Below are positions 18,487 through 27,456 of a stretch of 64,000 nucleotides of DNA, piece by piece. Both the position numbers and the translations under genes were made by a program. Position 1 is the stretch's first letter, and each line of letters begins with the position of its first letter. This stretch comes from Streptomyces violaceoruber (GTDB lineage: Bacteria > Actinomycetota > Actinomycetes > Streptomycetales > Streptomycetaceae), in assembly GCA_000720805.1 (NCBI GenBank), contig JODI01000046.1, forward strand, positions 1-64,000, given 5' to 3'. The notes under the pieces were generated by a model. The model saw only the letters and a list, made by a program, of their open reading frames with translations, was not told where the DNA came from and searched no databases.

Positions 18487-18737
18487 TCAGGTGCTGCGGC
18501 CGACCTTCAGCACATGAACGGTCACAGTGTCGCCGTCCGGCCGGTACAACACGCGCCAACTTCCGACGTGCAGCCGGTAGTAACCGGAGGCCCGAGGGCA
18601 CGGGCTGTGTCCGGGCGGGGGTCGTCGGCGAGTGCGCCCACCGCTGCGGCCGTTGCCTTGGCTCCCACGGGGTCGATGGCGCGAAGTCGCCGGAACTCGT
18701 TCATGGCGTGGTGCTCCCAGACCACCGTATGCGTCAC
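18487..18737 (-). pseudogene. RelE/ParE-type toxin, frameshifted
   Basis: Starting at a GTG that overlaps the antitoxin stop (GTGA), the frame reads THTVVWEHHAMNEFRRL to DTARALG, then shifts near 18588-18593 and stops at 18522 after 72 residues. The missing catalytic end continues perfectly in another frame as GYYRLHVGSWRVLYRPDGD and VTVHVLKVGR, ending at 18487. One missing G or C in the run GGGCC would restore a RelE-fold protein of about 83 residues. Either the toxin is inactivated in this strain or the base is a sequencing/assembly error in a short homopolymer. RelE family enzymes cleave mRNA at the ribosome. Confidence 0.85.
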
Positions 18738-19009
18738 GAAGCAGCTTCCCGTCGGTCCTCGGCCTCCAGTTGCGCCATGAACTGGTCGTGAGACATGGAA
18801 GGACCGGACGCAGCCGCTTCGCGGGTCCGGGCCTCGGCGATGTCCGCCTCGTCGCGCAGCCGCTGCAGCTCCTCCAACTCGCTTATCGGGATGAGGGCGG
18901 CGGCGGGCCTCCCGTACTCCGTGATCAGGATGTGCTCCTGACCGTGCCGGACCCGGCCCACCAGCTGACCCAGTTGGTTGCGGGCTTCCACGAGCGGATA
19001 CGTGTCCAT
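18734..19009 (-). CDS. Phd/YefM-type antitoxin
   Basis: 91-residue antitoxin. The N-terminal Phd fold for DNA binding reads YPLVEARNQLGQLVGRV and HILITEYGRPAAALIPISE; the acidic helical C-terminus (60-91) would wrap the toxin. The ATG at 19009 lies 12 bases from a perfect palindrome that is the likely auto-operator. The stop overlaps the toxin start by four bases. The toxin frame is broken, so this antitoxin may now be free of its partner, or may counter toxins elsewhere. Confidence 0.9.
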   Translation of the reverse strand: MDTYPLVEARNQLGQLVGRVRHGQEHILITEYGRPAAALIPISELEELQRLRDEADIAEARTREAAASGPSMSHDQFMAQLEAEDRREAAS

Positions 19010-19020
19010 GCAAAGACTGT

Positions 19021-19038
19021 ACACACCTGCGGGTGTGT
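19021..19038. promoter_or_regulatory. palindromic operator of the toxin-antitoxin operon
   Basis: ACACACC-TGCG-GGTGTGT is a perfect inverted repeat located 12 bases upstream of the antitoxin ATG, the usual place for Phd-type autorepression. GTGTACACA sequences of this kind are typical Phd/YefM targets. Confidence 0.65.
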
Positions 19039-19047
19039 GCGCTGTGC

Positions 19048-19926
19048 TCAATGTGCTCGCCTGCCTGCCATGACGGCGCGAATCCCTGCCGCGCGGGCGT
19101 GAACCGTTGGGGCGGACAGGGGTGACGCGGCGCGCGCGGGGGCGCGGCCGTCCCGGCAGCCACGGCACATGCCCCCCGGCAGGGCCTCCGGGCGCCCCGG
19201 CACCCCGCACTCCGCGCACTCCAGGATCCGGCGAGGCGGGCGCGGGGCGGGCGGCTCGGGGGGCGCGGGTGGGAGCTTGTCGGTCAGGCGGCGGCGGACC
19301 AGGCCGGCCGGGTGGTGGACCGGCGAGGGCAGACCGTCCGTGAGGGCGCGCAGGACGGCCTCGTCGGTGGCTCCCCGCGCGAACCAGTCCGTCAGGAGCG
19401 GGGCGAGGGCGGCGCAGTCGGCGGCGGAGAGGGACAGGGCGGGAGCGGTACGGCCGAGGGCGGCGAGGAGGATGTGGGCGCGGGAGCGGGTCTGCCGGGG
19501 TGGCGTCTCGTTCGGTACGTCGCCCCGGGTGAAGTCCGCCCACCAGTCGTCGTCGCGCGCCGTACGGGTGAACCACGTTCGGGTGATCCACCGGGAGCCC
19601 CCCGACTCCGCGTCCACCTGTTCGCGGCCACGGCGCAAGTGGCCTGCCCCCTGGAGGCGGTTGAGGGCCGTGCGGAGAGCGCATTGGCCGTACGTCAGGT
19701 GCTTGGCCAGCGTCTTCACGGAGATGTCGGCGCCCTCGGGGAGGCGGTCGAGGTACGCGGCGATGGCGCCTTCGCGCGGTGGGAGGTGGGCGAAGTCGTG
19801 AGCGGTACGGGGGTGTTGGCCGGGGGCGGAGCGCTTGCCGTAGCCGGGATTGGCCATCGGGTGCGGGGCGCTGGGCAGAGGCGCGTGCGCGGGCGGGCAG
19901 GCAGCACTAAGCTGGGCGTCAGCCAT
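19048..19926 (-). CDS. winged-helix DNA-binding protein with C-terminal zinc ribbon
   Basis: 292 residues, family not named with certainty. Residues about 50-115 look like a winged helix (REGAIAAYLDRLPEGADIS, KTLAKHLTYGQCALRTALNR), a MarR/replication-initiator-like fold. The middle is alpha-helical, and a short C-terminal motif CAECGVPGRPEALPGGMCRG with C-x2-C..C-x2-C could bind zinc. Similar proteins recur in Streptomyces as multiple paralogues of unknown role. The ATG at 19926 is chosen because longer starts lie inside a terminator hairpin. Very GC-rich coding with long basic tail. Confidence 0.65.
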   Translation of the reverse strand: MADAQLSAACPPAHAPLPSAPHPMANPGYGKRSAPGQHPRTAHDFAHLPPREGAIAAYLDRLPEGADISVKTLAKHLTYGQCALRTALNRLQGAGHLRRGREQVDAESGGSRWITRTWFTRTARDDDWWADFTRGDVPNETPPRQTRSRAHILLAALGRTAPALSLSAADCAALAPLLTDWFARGATDEAVLRALTDGLPSPVHHPAGLVRRRLTDKLPPAPPEPPAPRPPRRILECAECGVPGRPEALPGGMCRGCRDGRAPARAASPLSAPTVHARAAGIRAVMAGRRAH

Positions 19927-19959
19927 GGGATCGAACTGTTCCTTCGATCTTGTAGGTGA

Positions 19960-19995
19960 AGCCCCCGCAGGTGTTGGTAGCACCTGGCGGGGGCT
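19960..19995. terminator. hairpin upstream of the winged-helix gene
   Basis: AGCCCCCGC-AGGTG pairs with CACCT-G-GCGGGGGCT (one bulged G, 7-base loop). On the minus strand it would end transcripts coming from the DinB gene before the winged-helix gene; no T-run follows on either strand. I checked it as a tRNA arm and saw no cloverleaf. Confidence 0.65.
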
Positions 19996-20157
19996 GTTCG
20001 TTATCCGGAGACGCTAGACGATCGTGACTGTGCGTGGCAAGCCGAACGCGTCAAGTCAACGCGCCGGGTGGGAGGGTGGGTTGGGGCCCTCCACCCGTTC
20101 CTCAGAAAGAGGGCTCGAAGCTGGGAACTTGAGCTTCGGGGCGGTCCGGTCGGTTGG

Positions 20158-20709
20158 TCAGCCCATGCTCTTGGCGCCGTCCAGGGCCTCCCGGACGATG
20201 TCGGCGTGGCCGGCGTGCTGGGCGGTCTCGGCGATGATGTGCAGCAGCACCCTGCGGGCCGACCACTCAGCCCCGGCCTCGAACCACGGGGCCTTGGGCA
20301 GCGGATGGGCGGCGTCCAGGTCGGGCAGGGCGGCGACCAGCGCGTCCGTCCGGTCGGCCGTCTCCGCGTAGTCGGCCAGCACGCCGGCCAGGGTCTCGCC
20401 GGGCAGCAACCGGAACTCGTCGGCCCGCCGGGCCCAGTCGTCCTCGGTCATGGCGGTGAAGTCGCCCATCGACGACGGGCCGTCCTGGATGAAGCCCACC
20501 CAGCCGCGTTCCACCGACGTGACGTGCTTGATCAGGCCGCCGAGACACAGTTCGCTGACGGTGGTCCGCTGCCCGGCCTGCTCGTCGGTGAGGTCGCGGG
20601 TGGTGAAGCGCAGGAAGTGCCGCTGCTTGGCCAGCGCCTCCAGCAGGTCGGCGCGCTCGCCGGTGGCGGTGGCAGGGGCAGTGGCGGTGTTGTGCGTGGT
20701 CTCAGTCAT
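20158..20709 (-). CDS. DinB/DUF664-family protein
   Basis: 183-residue four-helix-bundle protein of the DinB superfamily, often metal-dependent thiol (mycothiol or bacillithiol) S-transferase-like. The metal His residues fit GLIKHVTSVERGW and HIIAETAQHAGHADIVRE, which is the family signature. The ATG at 20709 avoids three extra residues of the longest frame. A GGTCAG-N3-CTGACC palindrome lies 25 bases upstream and may bind its regulator. The substrate is unknown. Confidence 0.8.
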   Translation of the reverse strand: MTETTHNTATAPATATGERADLLEALAKQRHFLRFTTRDLTDEQAGQRTTVSELCLGGLIKHVTSVERGWVGFIQDGPSSMGDFTAMTEDDWARRADEFRLLPGETLAGVLADYAETADRTDALVAALPDLDAAHPLPKAPWFEAGAEWSARRVLLHIIAETAQHAGHADIVREALDGAKSMG

Positions 20710-21055
20710 GACGGCCACGGTAGGAGTCGAATAGGTCAGATCCTGACCGCTTTACGAATGCCGCCAAGCCGATGCTCGGAACACGAGCCAGGACGGTGAG
20801 GTTCGCGTTCTTCACCTCGTCCTCGACGAGATGACCGCATCCGCGCAGCGTTCGTGCAGGCCGCAGGGTTGTTTCCGCCCTGGCGGGGGGCTTGAGCAAC
20901 AACTGCGCGGCTCACAGGATCGGGTCATCGCAGTCCCCCTGGCCGGGGCGCCCGGAATGACCCGTGCGCCGTCAGGCAGGAGAGGGCCTGCGCCGTCGGC
21001 GACACCCGCACCGCCGCGGCCGTTGACCCACACATCCTCCCCAAGGAGCTCATCA
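20710..21055. other. 346-base gap with one palindrome, no gene seen
   Basis: Divergent promoter region between the DinB gene and the secreted lectin-like gene. GGTCAG-ATC-CTGACC at 20734-20748 is the only ordered feature. The open frames here end abruptly, have no family phrases and overlap each other, so I call none of them. Confidence 0.6.
20734..20748. promoter_or_regulatory. palindrome GGTCAG-N3-CTGACC upstream of the DinB gene
   Basis: Perfect 6-bp half-sites separated by three bases, about 25 bases before the DinB ATG, where it could overlap the promoter. The binding protein cannot be named. Confidence 0.5.
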
Positions 21056-22366
21056 GTGCTGACCTGGTTCAGTGGGCGCCCCTTCCAACGGGTGCCGCTA
21101 CGGACGCTACGTACGCTGCTCATCGCGGTGCTGGTCACCGCCGTGGCCGCCACGATCCTGGACGCGAGAGCACCGGCCCTCAGGGCCGCCCAACCCACTA
21201 TTTCGGCCAAGCAGATCTGTGACAGTTCGATCAACGCGTTCGAGACCGCGTACGGCAAGCAGAACCACACGGTCACGACCGGCCCGTTGGTCACCGTCAC
21301 CGTGCAGAACGCCTCGTACACGCCGCTCCACGCCCAGCAGTCGACGATCGTGGCCGTCAAGGAGAAGGAGGCCGTCTCCGACTGTGTGAGCAAGGTGCAC
21401 AAGGCGGCACAGGCGGGCTGGTCCTATCTGTCCGCACGGGCGGTCGAGATCGCTGTGGACGCGGTGGTCACCGTCCTGGCATCCACGCTCATCTGCTCGC
21501 TCACCGGTCCGGCCGGGTGTAAGTGGGGCGTGCGCATCGCCTCGTTCACCGGCGGCTTCGTGGGAGCCCTGGCCTTCCAGTACCTGACCGACGGCTATCT
21601 CAACTGGAAGAGCGTCGGATCCGCCTTCTTCGACGCCACGGCCTCCATGCTGGCCTTCTCCGGCCTCGACAAGCTGGACGAGAAGTACGTCGGCCAGGGT
21701 GTCAAGGCCACGTTCAAGAGCCTTCCCCAGGTCCTCAAGACCGTCGGCAACCGCATCGGCAGCGCCGGGTCGGCCCTGGTCACCAACATCTCGCAGACCA
21801 CGAACCTCATGATGAACTCTCCCCGCATCTGGGGTGTGTTCCCCTCGGCGTACACCGGCGGCGGCTCCGTCGAGCCGGTCATCGCCGAGCGCCGGGGCCA
21901 GCCGATCGCCGACGGCCTGCAGTTCCGCATCCCCTCCCACACCTCCGGCGCCCCCGTGCACGACAACCTCTGGTCGGGCGCACACAGCAACCCGTACTAC
22001 AACTGGGACGTCGCCGAGACGCCGCACACCAACAAGGACGGCGCGGTCGGCTACCTGATCGGCCAGGGCAACCGCTGCCTCGGCTACAACCCCTCCCACC
22101 TCGTGGTCCTCAAGGGCTGCAACTACAGCGACCACACCCAGGTGTGGTACGTCGACGGCGACGAGCTGATGGCGGACAACGGCCAGTGCATGCTGGAGGT
22201 CGAGAACGCCGGGTCGCGTCAGATGGGCAGCTGCGACGGGCTCACCTACCAGGCGAACCCCCAGAACAAGGACGACCAGTTCATCGCGACCCCGCCCGGC
22301 GGCACGTACATTCCCAACACGGTCTTCAACTGGAAGAGCCACCTTTCCTACTACGAGCACGCGTGA
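21056..22366 (+). CDS. secreted protein with ricin-like C-terminal region, unknown function
   Basis: 436 residues. An N-terminal signal anchor (residues about 15-35, RTLLIAVLVTAVAATIL) is followed by a helical domain containing a second very hydrophobic stretch (AVDAVVTVLASTLICSL..GVRIASFTGGFVGALAFQY), like a membrane-inserting or pore hairpin. The C-terminal 120 residues carry repeats such as YLIGQGNRCLGYN and DNGQCMLEVENAGSRQMGSC, resembling a beta-trefoil (ricin B) lectin module. The GTG at 21056 has AAGGAG seven bases upstream. The combination suggests an exported protein with glycan binding; a toxin or cell-envelope role is guesswork. It ends in a strong terminator. Confidence 0.7.
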   Translation: MLTWFSGRPFQRVPLRTLRTLLIAVLVTAVAATILDARAPALRAAQPTISAKQICDSSINAFETAYGKQNHTVTTGPLVTVTVQNASYTPLHAQQSTIVAVKEKEAVSDCVSKVHKAAQAGWSYLSARAVEIAVDAVVTVLASTLICSLTGPAGCKWGVRIASFTGGFVGALAFQYLTDGYLNWKSVGSAFFDATASMLAFSGLDKLDEKYVGQGVKATFKSLPQVLKTVGNRIGSAGSALVTNISQTTNLMMNSPRIWGVFPSAYTGGGSVEPVIAERRGQPIADGLQFRIPSHTSGAPVHDNLWSGAHSNPYYNWDVAETPHTNKDGAVGYLIGQGNRCLGYNPSHLVVLKGCNYSDHTQVWYVDGDELMADNGQCMLEVENAGSRQMGSCDGLTYQANPQNKDDQFIATPPGGTYIPNTVFNWKSHLSYYEHA

Positions 22367-22400
22367 CAGCACCACGCCGCCGAGTGCGGTGAAGCACCAA

Positions 22401-22434
22401 GCCCGGGCCGGTGACCGATGTCACCGGCCCGGGC
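22401..22434. terminator. strong terminator after the secreted lectin-like gene
   Basis: A perfect 15-bp stem (GCCCGGGCCGGTGAC and complement) with a CGAT loop, 34 bases after the stop, ends with GTTGT. It separates this gene from the downstream NTPase gene. Confidence 0.9.
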
Positions 22435-22504
22435 GTTGTCCGATCCCGGTCGATTCCGCCATAGTCCAGAAGCACTATCTTTTGCTGCTTTTGGGGAGTT
22501 TCGA

Positions 22505-25500
22505 TTGGGTCGTCCCGAGCGCCCGGTTGACCCGGACGCCGGTCCGGTTCAGCGGTTCGCCCATGAACTGCGGCTGTTGCGCCAGAAGGCCGGCAGTCCC
22601 TCGTACCGCGAGATGTCCCAGCGCACCGGCGTATCGGTGACGACGCTGTCCCGGGCCGCGGCAGGAGAGCGGCTCCCGTCGGCGGCGGTGGCGCTGGCCT
22701 ACGTGCGTGCGTGCGACGCGGACCCGGGCGAGTGGGAAGCGCGCTGGAAGGAAGCCGCGGAGGAGGCCGCCGGGGCGCAGACGGCGGCCCGCGACGGCGC
22801 CGGCACCGCCGAGGACGACGCGAAGTCGCCGTACCGAGGGCTGGCCCGCTTCGAGCCCGGTGACCGGGACCTGTTCTTCGGCCGTGACCGCCCGGTGGCC
22901 GAGCTGCTGGAACTGATGCGGAAGCACCGGTTCGCCGCCGTGTTCGGGGCGTCGGGCAGCGGCAAGTCCTCGCTGCTGCGCGCCGGGCTGATCCCGGCTG
23001 TCCAGCAGTCCACGCGCGGCCCGGGACGTCCGACGGCACTGCGGATCCTCACTCCGGGAGAGCGCCCGGCGACCACGTACGGTCATCTGCTGGCGCCGAA
23101 GGACGGTGACCCCGACACCTGGCTGATCATCGACCAGTTCGAGGAGGTGTTCACCCTCTGCCGGGACCGGGCCGAGCGCACCCGCTTCATCGACCTGCTG
23201 CTCACGGCCAAGGACCCGGACTCCCGGCTGCGTACGGTGATCGCGATGCGCGCCGACTTCTACGGGCGGTGCGCCGAGCACCCGGAACTCACCGACGCGC
23301 TGCGGCACTGCGGCCTCCTGGTGGGGCCGATGAGCCCGGCGGAGCTGCGGGAGGCAGTCACCGGCCCGGCCACCGCGGCCGGACTCGTGGTCGAACGCGA
23401 GCTGACCTCGCGTCTCGTCGAGGAGGTCGTCGACCAGCCCGGCGCGCTCCCGATGCTCTCGCACGCGCTGCTGGAGACCTGGCGCCGTCGCCGCGGCCGC
23501 ATCCTCACGCTCGCCGCGTACGAGGCGGCGGGCGGCGTCCACGGCGCGATCGCGGCCACCGCGGAACAGGCGTACGGCACGTTGACGCCCGTGCAGGAGG
23601 GCGCCGCACGCCGTCTGCTGCTGCGGTTGATCGCGCCGGGCGAGGGCACCCCGGACACCCGCCGCTCGGCCACCCGCGCGGAACTGGACGAGTGGTCCGA
23701 TCCCGAACTTCCGGTGGTCGTCGAGCGGCTGGCCGCCGCCCGGCTGCTCGCCCTCGACGGCGACACCGTGGAACTCGCCCACGAGGCGTTGATCACCTGC
23801 TGGCCACGGCTGGGCCAGTGGATCGACGAGGACCGCGTCCGGCTGGTCGCGCACCGCAGGCTGGGCGAGGACGCCCGCGCCTGGCTGGAACTGGGCCGCG
23901 ACCAGGGAGCCCTGTACCGGGGTGTGCGCCTGGACCGCGCCGCGGAGCTCTTCGCGCCGGGTGAGGGGGCGTCGGGTGAGCGGTCGTCGGGCCAGCGGTT
24001 GGCGGGCCAGCGGTTGCCGGGTGAGCCCTCGCCCGGCCAGCCGTCGCCGGGCCAGCCGTCGCTGGGTGGTCGGTCGCCTGACGCCCGGCGCGAGCACCTC
24101 AGCTCGGCCGAGCGGGCGTTCCTGAACGCGGCTCTCGCCGCACGCGACGCGGAGCGGCGCGCCTTCGCCCGTGCCAGGCGGCGGACCCGGCGGCTGGCCG
24201 CCACGCTCTCCGCGCTGCTCACCGTGGCGCTGGTGATCAGCCTGGTCGCCTGGCAGCAGCACGGCACCGCGGTGCGGGACGACGAGGACACCGCCGCCCG
24301 GCGGGTCGCCGCGGTGTCCGACACCATGCGGACCACGGACCCGCGAACCGCGATGCTGCTGAGCTTGGCCGCCTGGCGGATCGCGGCCCTGCCGGAGACC
24401 CGTGCGGCTCTGCTGGCGGCCCTGGCCCAGCCCGAGCGGGACGCGTTCACCGATCCCGCCCAGAGCGACACGGCCTCCCGCTTCCTCGTCGGTTCCGGAC
24501 GTGTCCTGCTGAGCGTCAACGGGCGGACCTGGCGGACCTGGAGCACCGTCACCCACCGGGCCCTCGCCTCCGGGCGGCTGCCGGCGGGAACCTCGGGAGC
24601 CTTCGCGGCCGGCCGCGACGGCAGGCTCCTCGAACTCGACGGCGACTGGGGCGAGCGGCTGTGGGACCTCTCCTCGGGCCGCTGGGCCGGCCCGCCGCCG
24701 GTCTCGTCGCAGAACCTCGTCTCCTTCGGCGCCGACCCTCGGAGCTATTTCGTCAGCGCCATCAACAAGCCGCGGCAGCAGCTGCGTGCCGTCTCGGACG
24801 GTCGGCTGTTGTTCGAGGCCCGGACGGACAGCGAGACGAACGCGGCCGCGACGACGGACGGCCGGCTGGTGGCGGTCTGCCCCGTCAGCGGCTCTGTCCA
24901 GGTCCGCGACCTAGCCACGCACCGCGACCTGGCGGGTGCCTGGGCGAGCGCGGACGCGAACACCTGCGGCGACGACAACTCCCGCGTGGAGTTCGACCCC
25001 CGCGGCCACCTGCTCGCGGTGGTCTCCGAGACGGACGTATACGTCTGGGACACGGCATCGGGACAGCAGGTCGCGGACATCGCCTACCCGGACGCCGACT
25101 ACGTGTCCTTCAGTGAGGACGGCGATTTCCTGGCCGCCTCCGGCCCCGCCGAGCTCGCCGTATGGCGGCTCTCCGCGCCCGATGCTCCCGTCTTCCGCCA
25201 CTCCCTCAACGACCAGCGGCCGAACGGCGCCATCGCCTGGGACCCCGACCGGCACGCGGTGCGGTACCTGGAAGGGGGCACGGTGCACACGCTCGCCCTG
25301 GGGCCGGCCATCACCTCCGCGTGGCGCGGCACCCCGGTGAGCGCCGCGCTGCTGAGCCCGGACGGCCGTACGCTCGCCACCGCCGAGCGGTCCTCCGGCG
25401 GCTACGCGTTCCGGCTGCGGGACACGGGCGACGGACGCCCGGTCCGTACGCTGCCCGCCGCCCCGCGCCCCGGCGCCGCCCACGGAGCGGGGCCGGGGAC

Positions 25501-26398
25501 GGCGCCGGACGCCGAGCCGATGCCGCTGATGGCCTTCAGCCCGGACGGCACGGCCTTCGCGTACGGCGTCTCCGCGTCGGGCGGGGACGCCTCGGAACAG
25601 TCGCTGGCCCTCTGGGACCTCGCGCGTGCTCACCTCCGCACGACACTGGACCTGGCACCGTCGCGGGCCGCAGCGGCGGAGTCCATCGCCCTCGGCCCCG
25701 GCGGACGGCTGCTGATGGCCGTCCGCGATCAGTCCGCGGAGCAGATCGGCGAGACCTGGGACACCACGACCGGCCGAAGGATCGCCGTCCTCGGCGACAT
25801 CAACTCCACCACGCCGACGCTACGGCCGGACGGCCGCCTGCTCGTCGACGGCGACCGCCTCACCGCACTGCCCTCCGGGGCCCGTACGACTCGGCCCCCG
25901 GGCCTGGGCGAGGAGATCATGGCGGTGGCTTTCAGCCCGGACGGGTCCCGGGCCGCGGTCGGCGACGCGTCGGGGCGCGTCGCCCTGTGGGACGGCAGCC
26001 TCACCCACCGGCTCGGCATCCTGCCCAGCGTCTTCCCCGACCCCCCGGCGAACGGCTCCCCGGAAGCCGTCAGCGCCCTGGCCTTCAGCCCGAACGACGG
26101 CACCCTCGCCGTCGCCGGCGACTCCGGCTCGCTCCAGCTGTGGGACACCGCCGACCAGCAGCCCCTCGGCAGCGGCTTCACCACTCCCGGCGAGGGCATC
26201 ACCTCTCTCGCCTTCACCCCGGACGGCGCCACCCTCGACGCCACCAGCCCCCACGTCCCCCTCCAGCGCTATCCCGTCAGCCCTGCCCGCGCGGCCGACC
26301 AGATCTGCGCCCGCACCGGAACCGTGCTGTCCCGGGCCCAGTGGCACACCGACATCCCCGACGCCTCGTACCGCGACGTGTGCCTGGCGGGCGGTTGA
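22505..26398 (+). CDS. XRE - STAND-type NTPase - WD40 protein
   Basis: 1297-residue multi-domain signalling protein. Order: helix-turn-helix (about 15-70, RFAHELRLLRQKAG..GVSVTTLSRAAAGERLP); NTPase with Walker A GASGSGKSSLLRAG (about 147) and Walker B WLIIDQFEEVF (about 205); helical sensor to about 480; Ser/Gly/Pro-rich repeat of SPGQP-like units (490-523); one transmembrane helix (about 560-582); then WD40-like propeller blades (VAFSPDGSRAAVGDASGRVA and similar) to the end. The TTG at 22505 follows GGGGAG and matches the usual N-terminus; it is preferred over a frame starting 87 bases earlier. Such proteins oligomerise on a signal; the ligand is unknown. No effector gene is adjacent. Confidence 0.85.
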   Translation: MGRPERPVDPDAGPVQRFAHELRLLRQKAGSPSYREMSQRTGVSVTTLSRAAAGERLPSAAVALAYVRACDADPGEWEARWKEAAEEAAGAQTAARDGAGTAEDDAKSPYRGLARFEPGDRDLFFGRDRPVAELLELMRKHRFAAVFGASGSGKSSLLRAGLIPAVQQSTRGPGRPTALRILTPGERPATTYGHLLAPKDGDPDTWLIIDQFEEVFTLCRDRAERTRFIDLLLTAKDPDSRLRTVIAMRADFYGRCAEHPELTDALRHCGLLVGPMSPAELREAVTGPATAAGLVVERELTSRLVEEVVDQPGALPMLSHALLETWRRRRGRILTLAAYEAAGGVHGAIAATAEQAYGTLTPVQEGAARRLLLRLIAPGEGTPDTRRSATRAELDEWSDPELPVVVERLAAARLLALDGDTVELAHEALITCWPRLGQWIDEDRVRLVAHRRLGEDARAWLELGRDQGALYRGVRLDRAAELFAPGEGASGERSSGQRLAGQRLPGEPSPGQPSPGQPSLGGRSPDARREHLSSAERAFLNAALAARDAERRAFARARRRTRRLAATLSALLTVALVISLVAWQQHGTAVRDDEDTAARRVAAVSDTMRTTDPRTAMLLSLAAWRIAALPETRAALLAALAQPERDAFTDPAQSDTASRFLVGSGRVLLSVNGRTWRTWSTVTHRALASGRLPAGTSGAFAAGRDGRLLELDGDWGERLWDLSSGRWAGPPPVSSQNLVSFGADPRSYFVSAINKPRQQLRAVSDGRLLFEARTDSETNAAATTDGRLVAVCPVSGSVQVRDLATHRDLAGAWASADANTCGDDNSRVEFDPRGHLLAVVSETDVYVWDTASGQQVADIAYPDADYVSFSEDGDFLAASGPAELAVWRLSAPDAPVFRHSLNDQRPNGAIAWDPDRHAVRYLEGGTVHTLALGPAITSAWRGTPVSAALLSPDGRTLATAERSSGGYAFRLRDTGDGRPVRTLPAAPRPGAAHGAGPGTAPDAEPMPLMAFSPDGTAFAYGVSASGGDASEQSLALWDLARAHLRTTLDLAPSRAAAAESIALGPGGRLLMAVRDQSAEQIGETWDTTTGRRIAVLGDINSTTPTLRPDGRLLVDGDRLTALPSGARTTRPPGLGEEIMAVAFSPDGSRAAVGDASGRVALWDGSLTHRLGILPSVFPDPPANGSPEAVSALAFSPNDGTLAVAGDSGSLQLWDTADQQPLGSGFTTPGEGITSLAFTPDGATLDATSPHVPLQRYPVSPARAADQICARTGTVLSRAQWHTDIPDASYRDVCLAGG

Positions 26399-26411
26399 GC
26401 GCCCGTGCCGG

Positions 26412-26633
26412 TCAGCGGGTCAAGTGGTCGCGGGCGGCGGCCTCCACGAACGCCGACCATGCCTCCGGCGGGAACGCGAGCTTCGGGCCTCGGGGGGTCT
26501 TGGAGTCGCGGACGGGGATGAGGGTGGGGGAGTGGTCGTACGTCACTTCCAGGCAGTCGTTGCCGCCACCGCCGCTGTAGCTCGACTTGTGCCAGGTGGC
26601 CGTGCTCAGGTCGTGGTCAGGGATGTTCCTCAT
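26412..26633 (-). CDS. DUF397 protein
   Basis: 73-residue small protein with the family pattern WHKSSYSGGGGNDCLEV, VRDSKTPRGPKLAF and WSAFVEAA. DUF397 proteins are paired with XRE regulators throughout Streptomyces and seem to act as their partners (BldB-like family). Its ATG lies inside the end of the upstream XRE gene (17-base overlap), so it is translated from the same mRNA. Confidence 0.9.
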   Translation of the reverse strand: MRNIPDHDLSTATWHKSSYSGGGGNDCLEVTYDHSPTLIPVRDSKTPRGPKLAFPPEAWSAFVEAAARDHLTR

Positions 26634-27456
26634 GGGTGTAATCCTGCGCCAACGCCTCGATCCGGGCCAGGGACTTCTCCCGCGAGAGTGCGGAGGCCAC
26701 GAGGAGATCGAACGTGAACCTCAGTTGGGCGACGGTGGCTGGGTCGTCCTCCAGCCGTCCGGTGCCAACTCCCTCGAAGTAGACCAGCGGAGGGGCCTCC
26801 TCGAACTCCATCAGCTTCAGGGCACCGTCCATCGCCGCGTGCGCTCCCGCGCTGAGCGGCAGTACCTGCACGAGGACCCGGTTCCGGCGGGCCAGGCCGG
26901 CGATGTGGCGCAGGGCCTCCGCCATCACCGCCCGGCCACCGGTCTCCCGACGCAACGCCGCCTCGTCAAGCACTGCCCACAACACCGGCTTTGTTGGATG
27001 GTCGAGCAGGCGGATTCGCTCCAACCGGCCGTCCACCCACTCGTCGATGGTTTCCTCCGGTGCCGTCGGGTCGTACGCACGGTTCACTGCTCGTGCGTAC
27101 GCGGGCGTCTGCAGAAGTCCGGGGATCAGGAGCGGCGCGTACTGCCTGATCGCCGTGGCTTGAGCCTCGGCCTCCGCCGCCTCCGCGAAGTCCTCCAGGT
27201 ACTTGGACTTGGCCGCCGCCCCGCAGTTCCGCTGGAAGAAGCCCCCCGTCCCCAGCGCCTCGTCCAGCAACCGCGCGTACTCCGGCTGCATCCGCCGTGT
27301 CCCCGCCTCCAGCTGCCCCACGAACGAGCCGCTCACGAACAGCCGTTGGCCCAACTCCTCCTGGCTGAGCCCCGCCTTCTCTCTCGCGTGCCGCAGTTCC
27401 GCGCCCAGCAGCGCGCGCGGTGACGACGACGGGTCGAGGTCCTTGGGTCCGGCCAT
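26617..27456 (-). CDS. XRE-family regulator with DUF5753 domain
   Basis: 279 residues. The N-terminal helix-turn-helix is LGAELRHAREKAGLSQEELGQRLFVSGSFVGQLEAG (described here only by its core SQEELGQ..SGSFVGQLE). The rest is the DUF5753-like effector domain (YAPLLIPGLLQTPAYARAV, VQVLPLSAGAHAAMDG). With the overlapping DUF397 gene it forms the usual two-gene regulatory module. Targets are unknown. The ATG at 27456 is preferred over an upstream frame that runs across the divergent promoter. Confidence 0.9.
   Translation of the reverse strand: MAGPKDLDPSSSPRALLGAELRHAREKAGLSQEELGQRLFVSGSFVGQLEAGTRRMQPEYARLLDEALGTGGFFQRNCGAAAKSKYLEDFAEAAEAEAQATAIRQYAPLLIPGLLQTPAYARAVNRAYDPTAPEETIDEWVDGRLERIRLLDHPTKPVLWAVLDEAALRRETGGRAVMAEALRHIAGLARRNRVLVQVLPLSAGAHAAMDGALKLMEFEEAPPLVYFEGVGTGRLEDDPATVAQLRFTFDLLVASALSREKSLARIEALAQDYTHEEHP

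Noticed and set aside
19960..19995. Possible tRNA arm
   Set aside because: Only a single hairpin is present; no D-arm, anticodon arm or T-arm pattern, and no CCA-like end.
20831..21055. Upstream extension of the secreted lectin-like gene
   Set aside because: A GTG at 21056 has a strong ribosome site; the extension lacks a signal-peptide pattern and codes low-complexity sequence.
22475..24556. Minus-strand frame of 693 codons over the NTPase gene
   Set aside because: Only low-complexity repeats and no ribosome site; the plus strand has Walker motifs.
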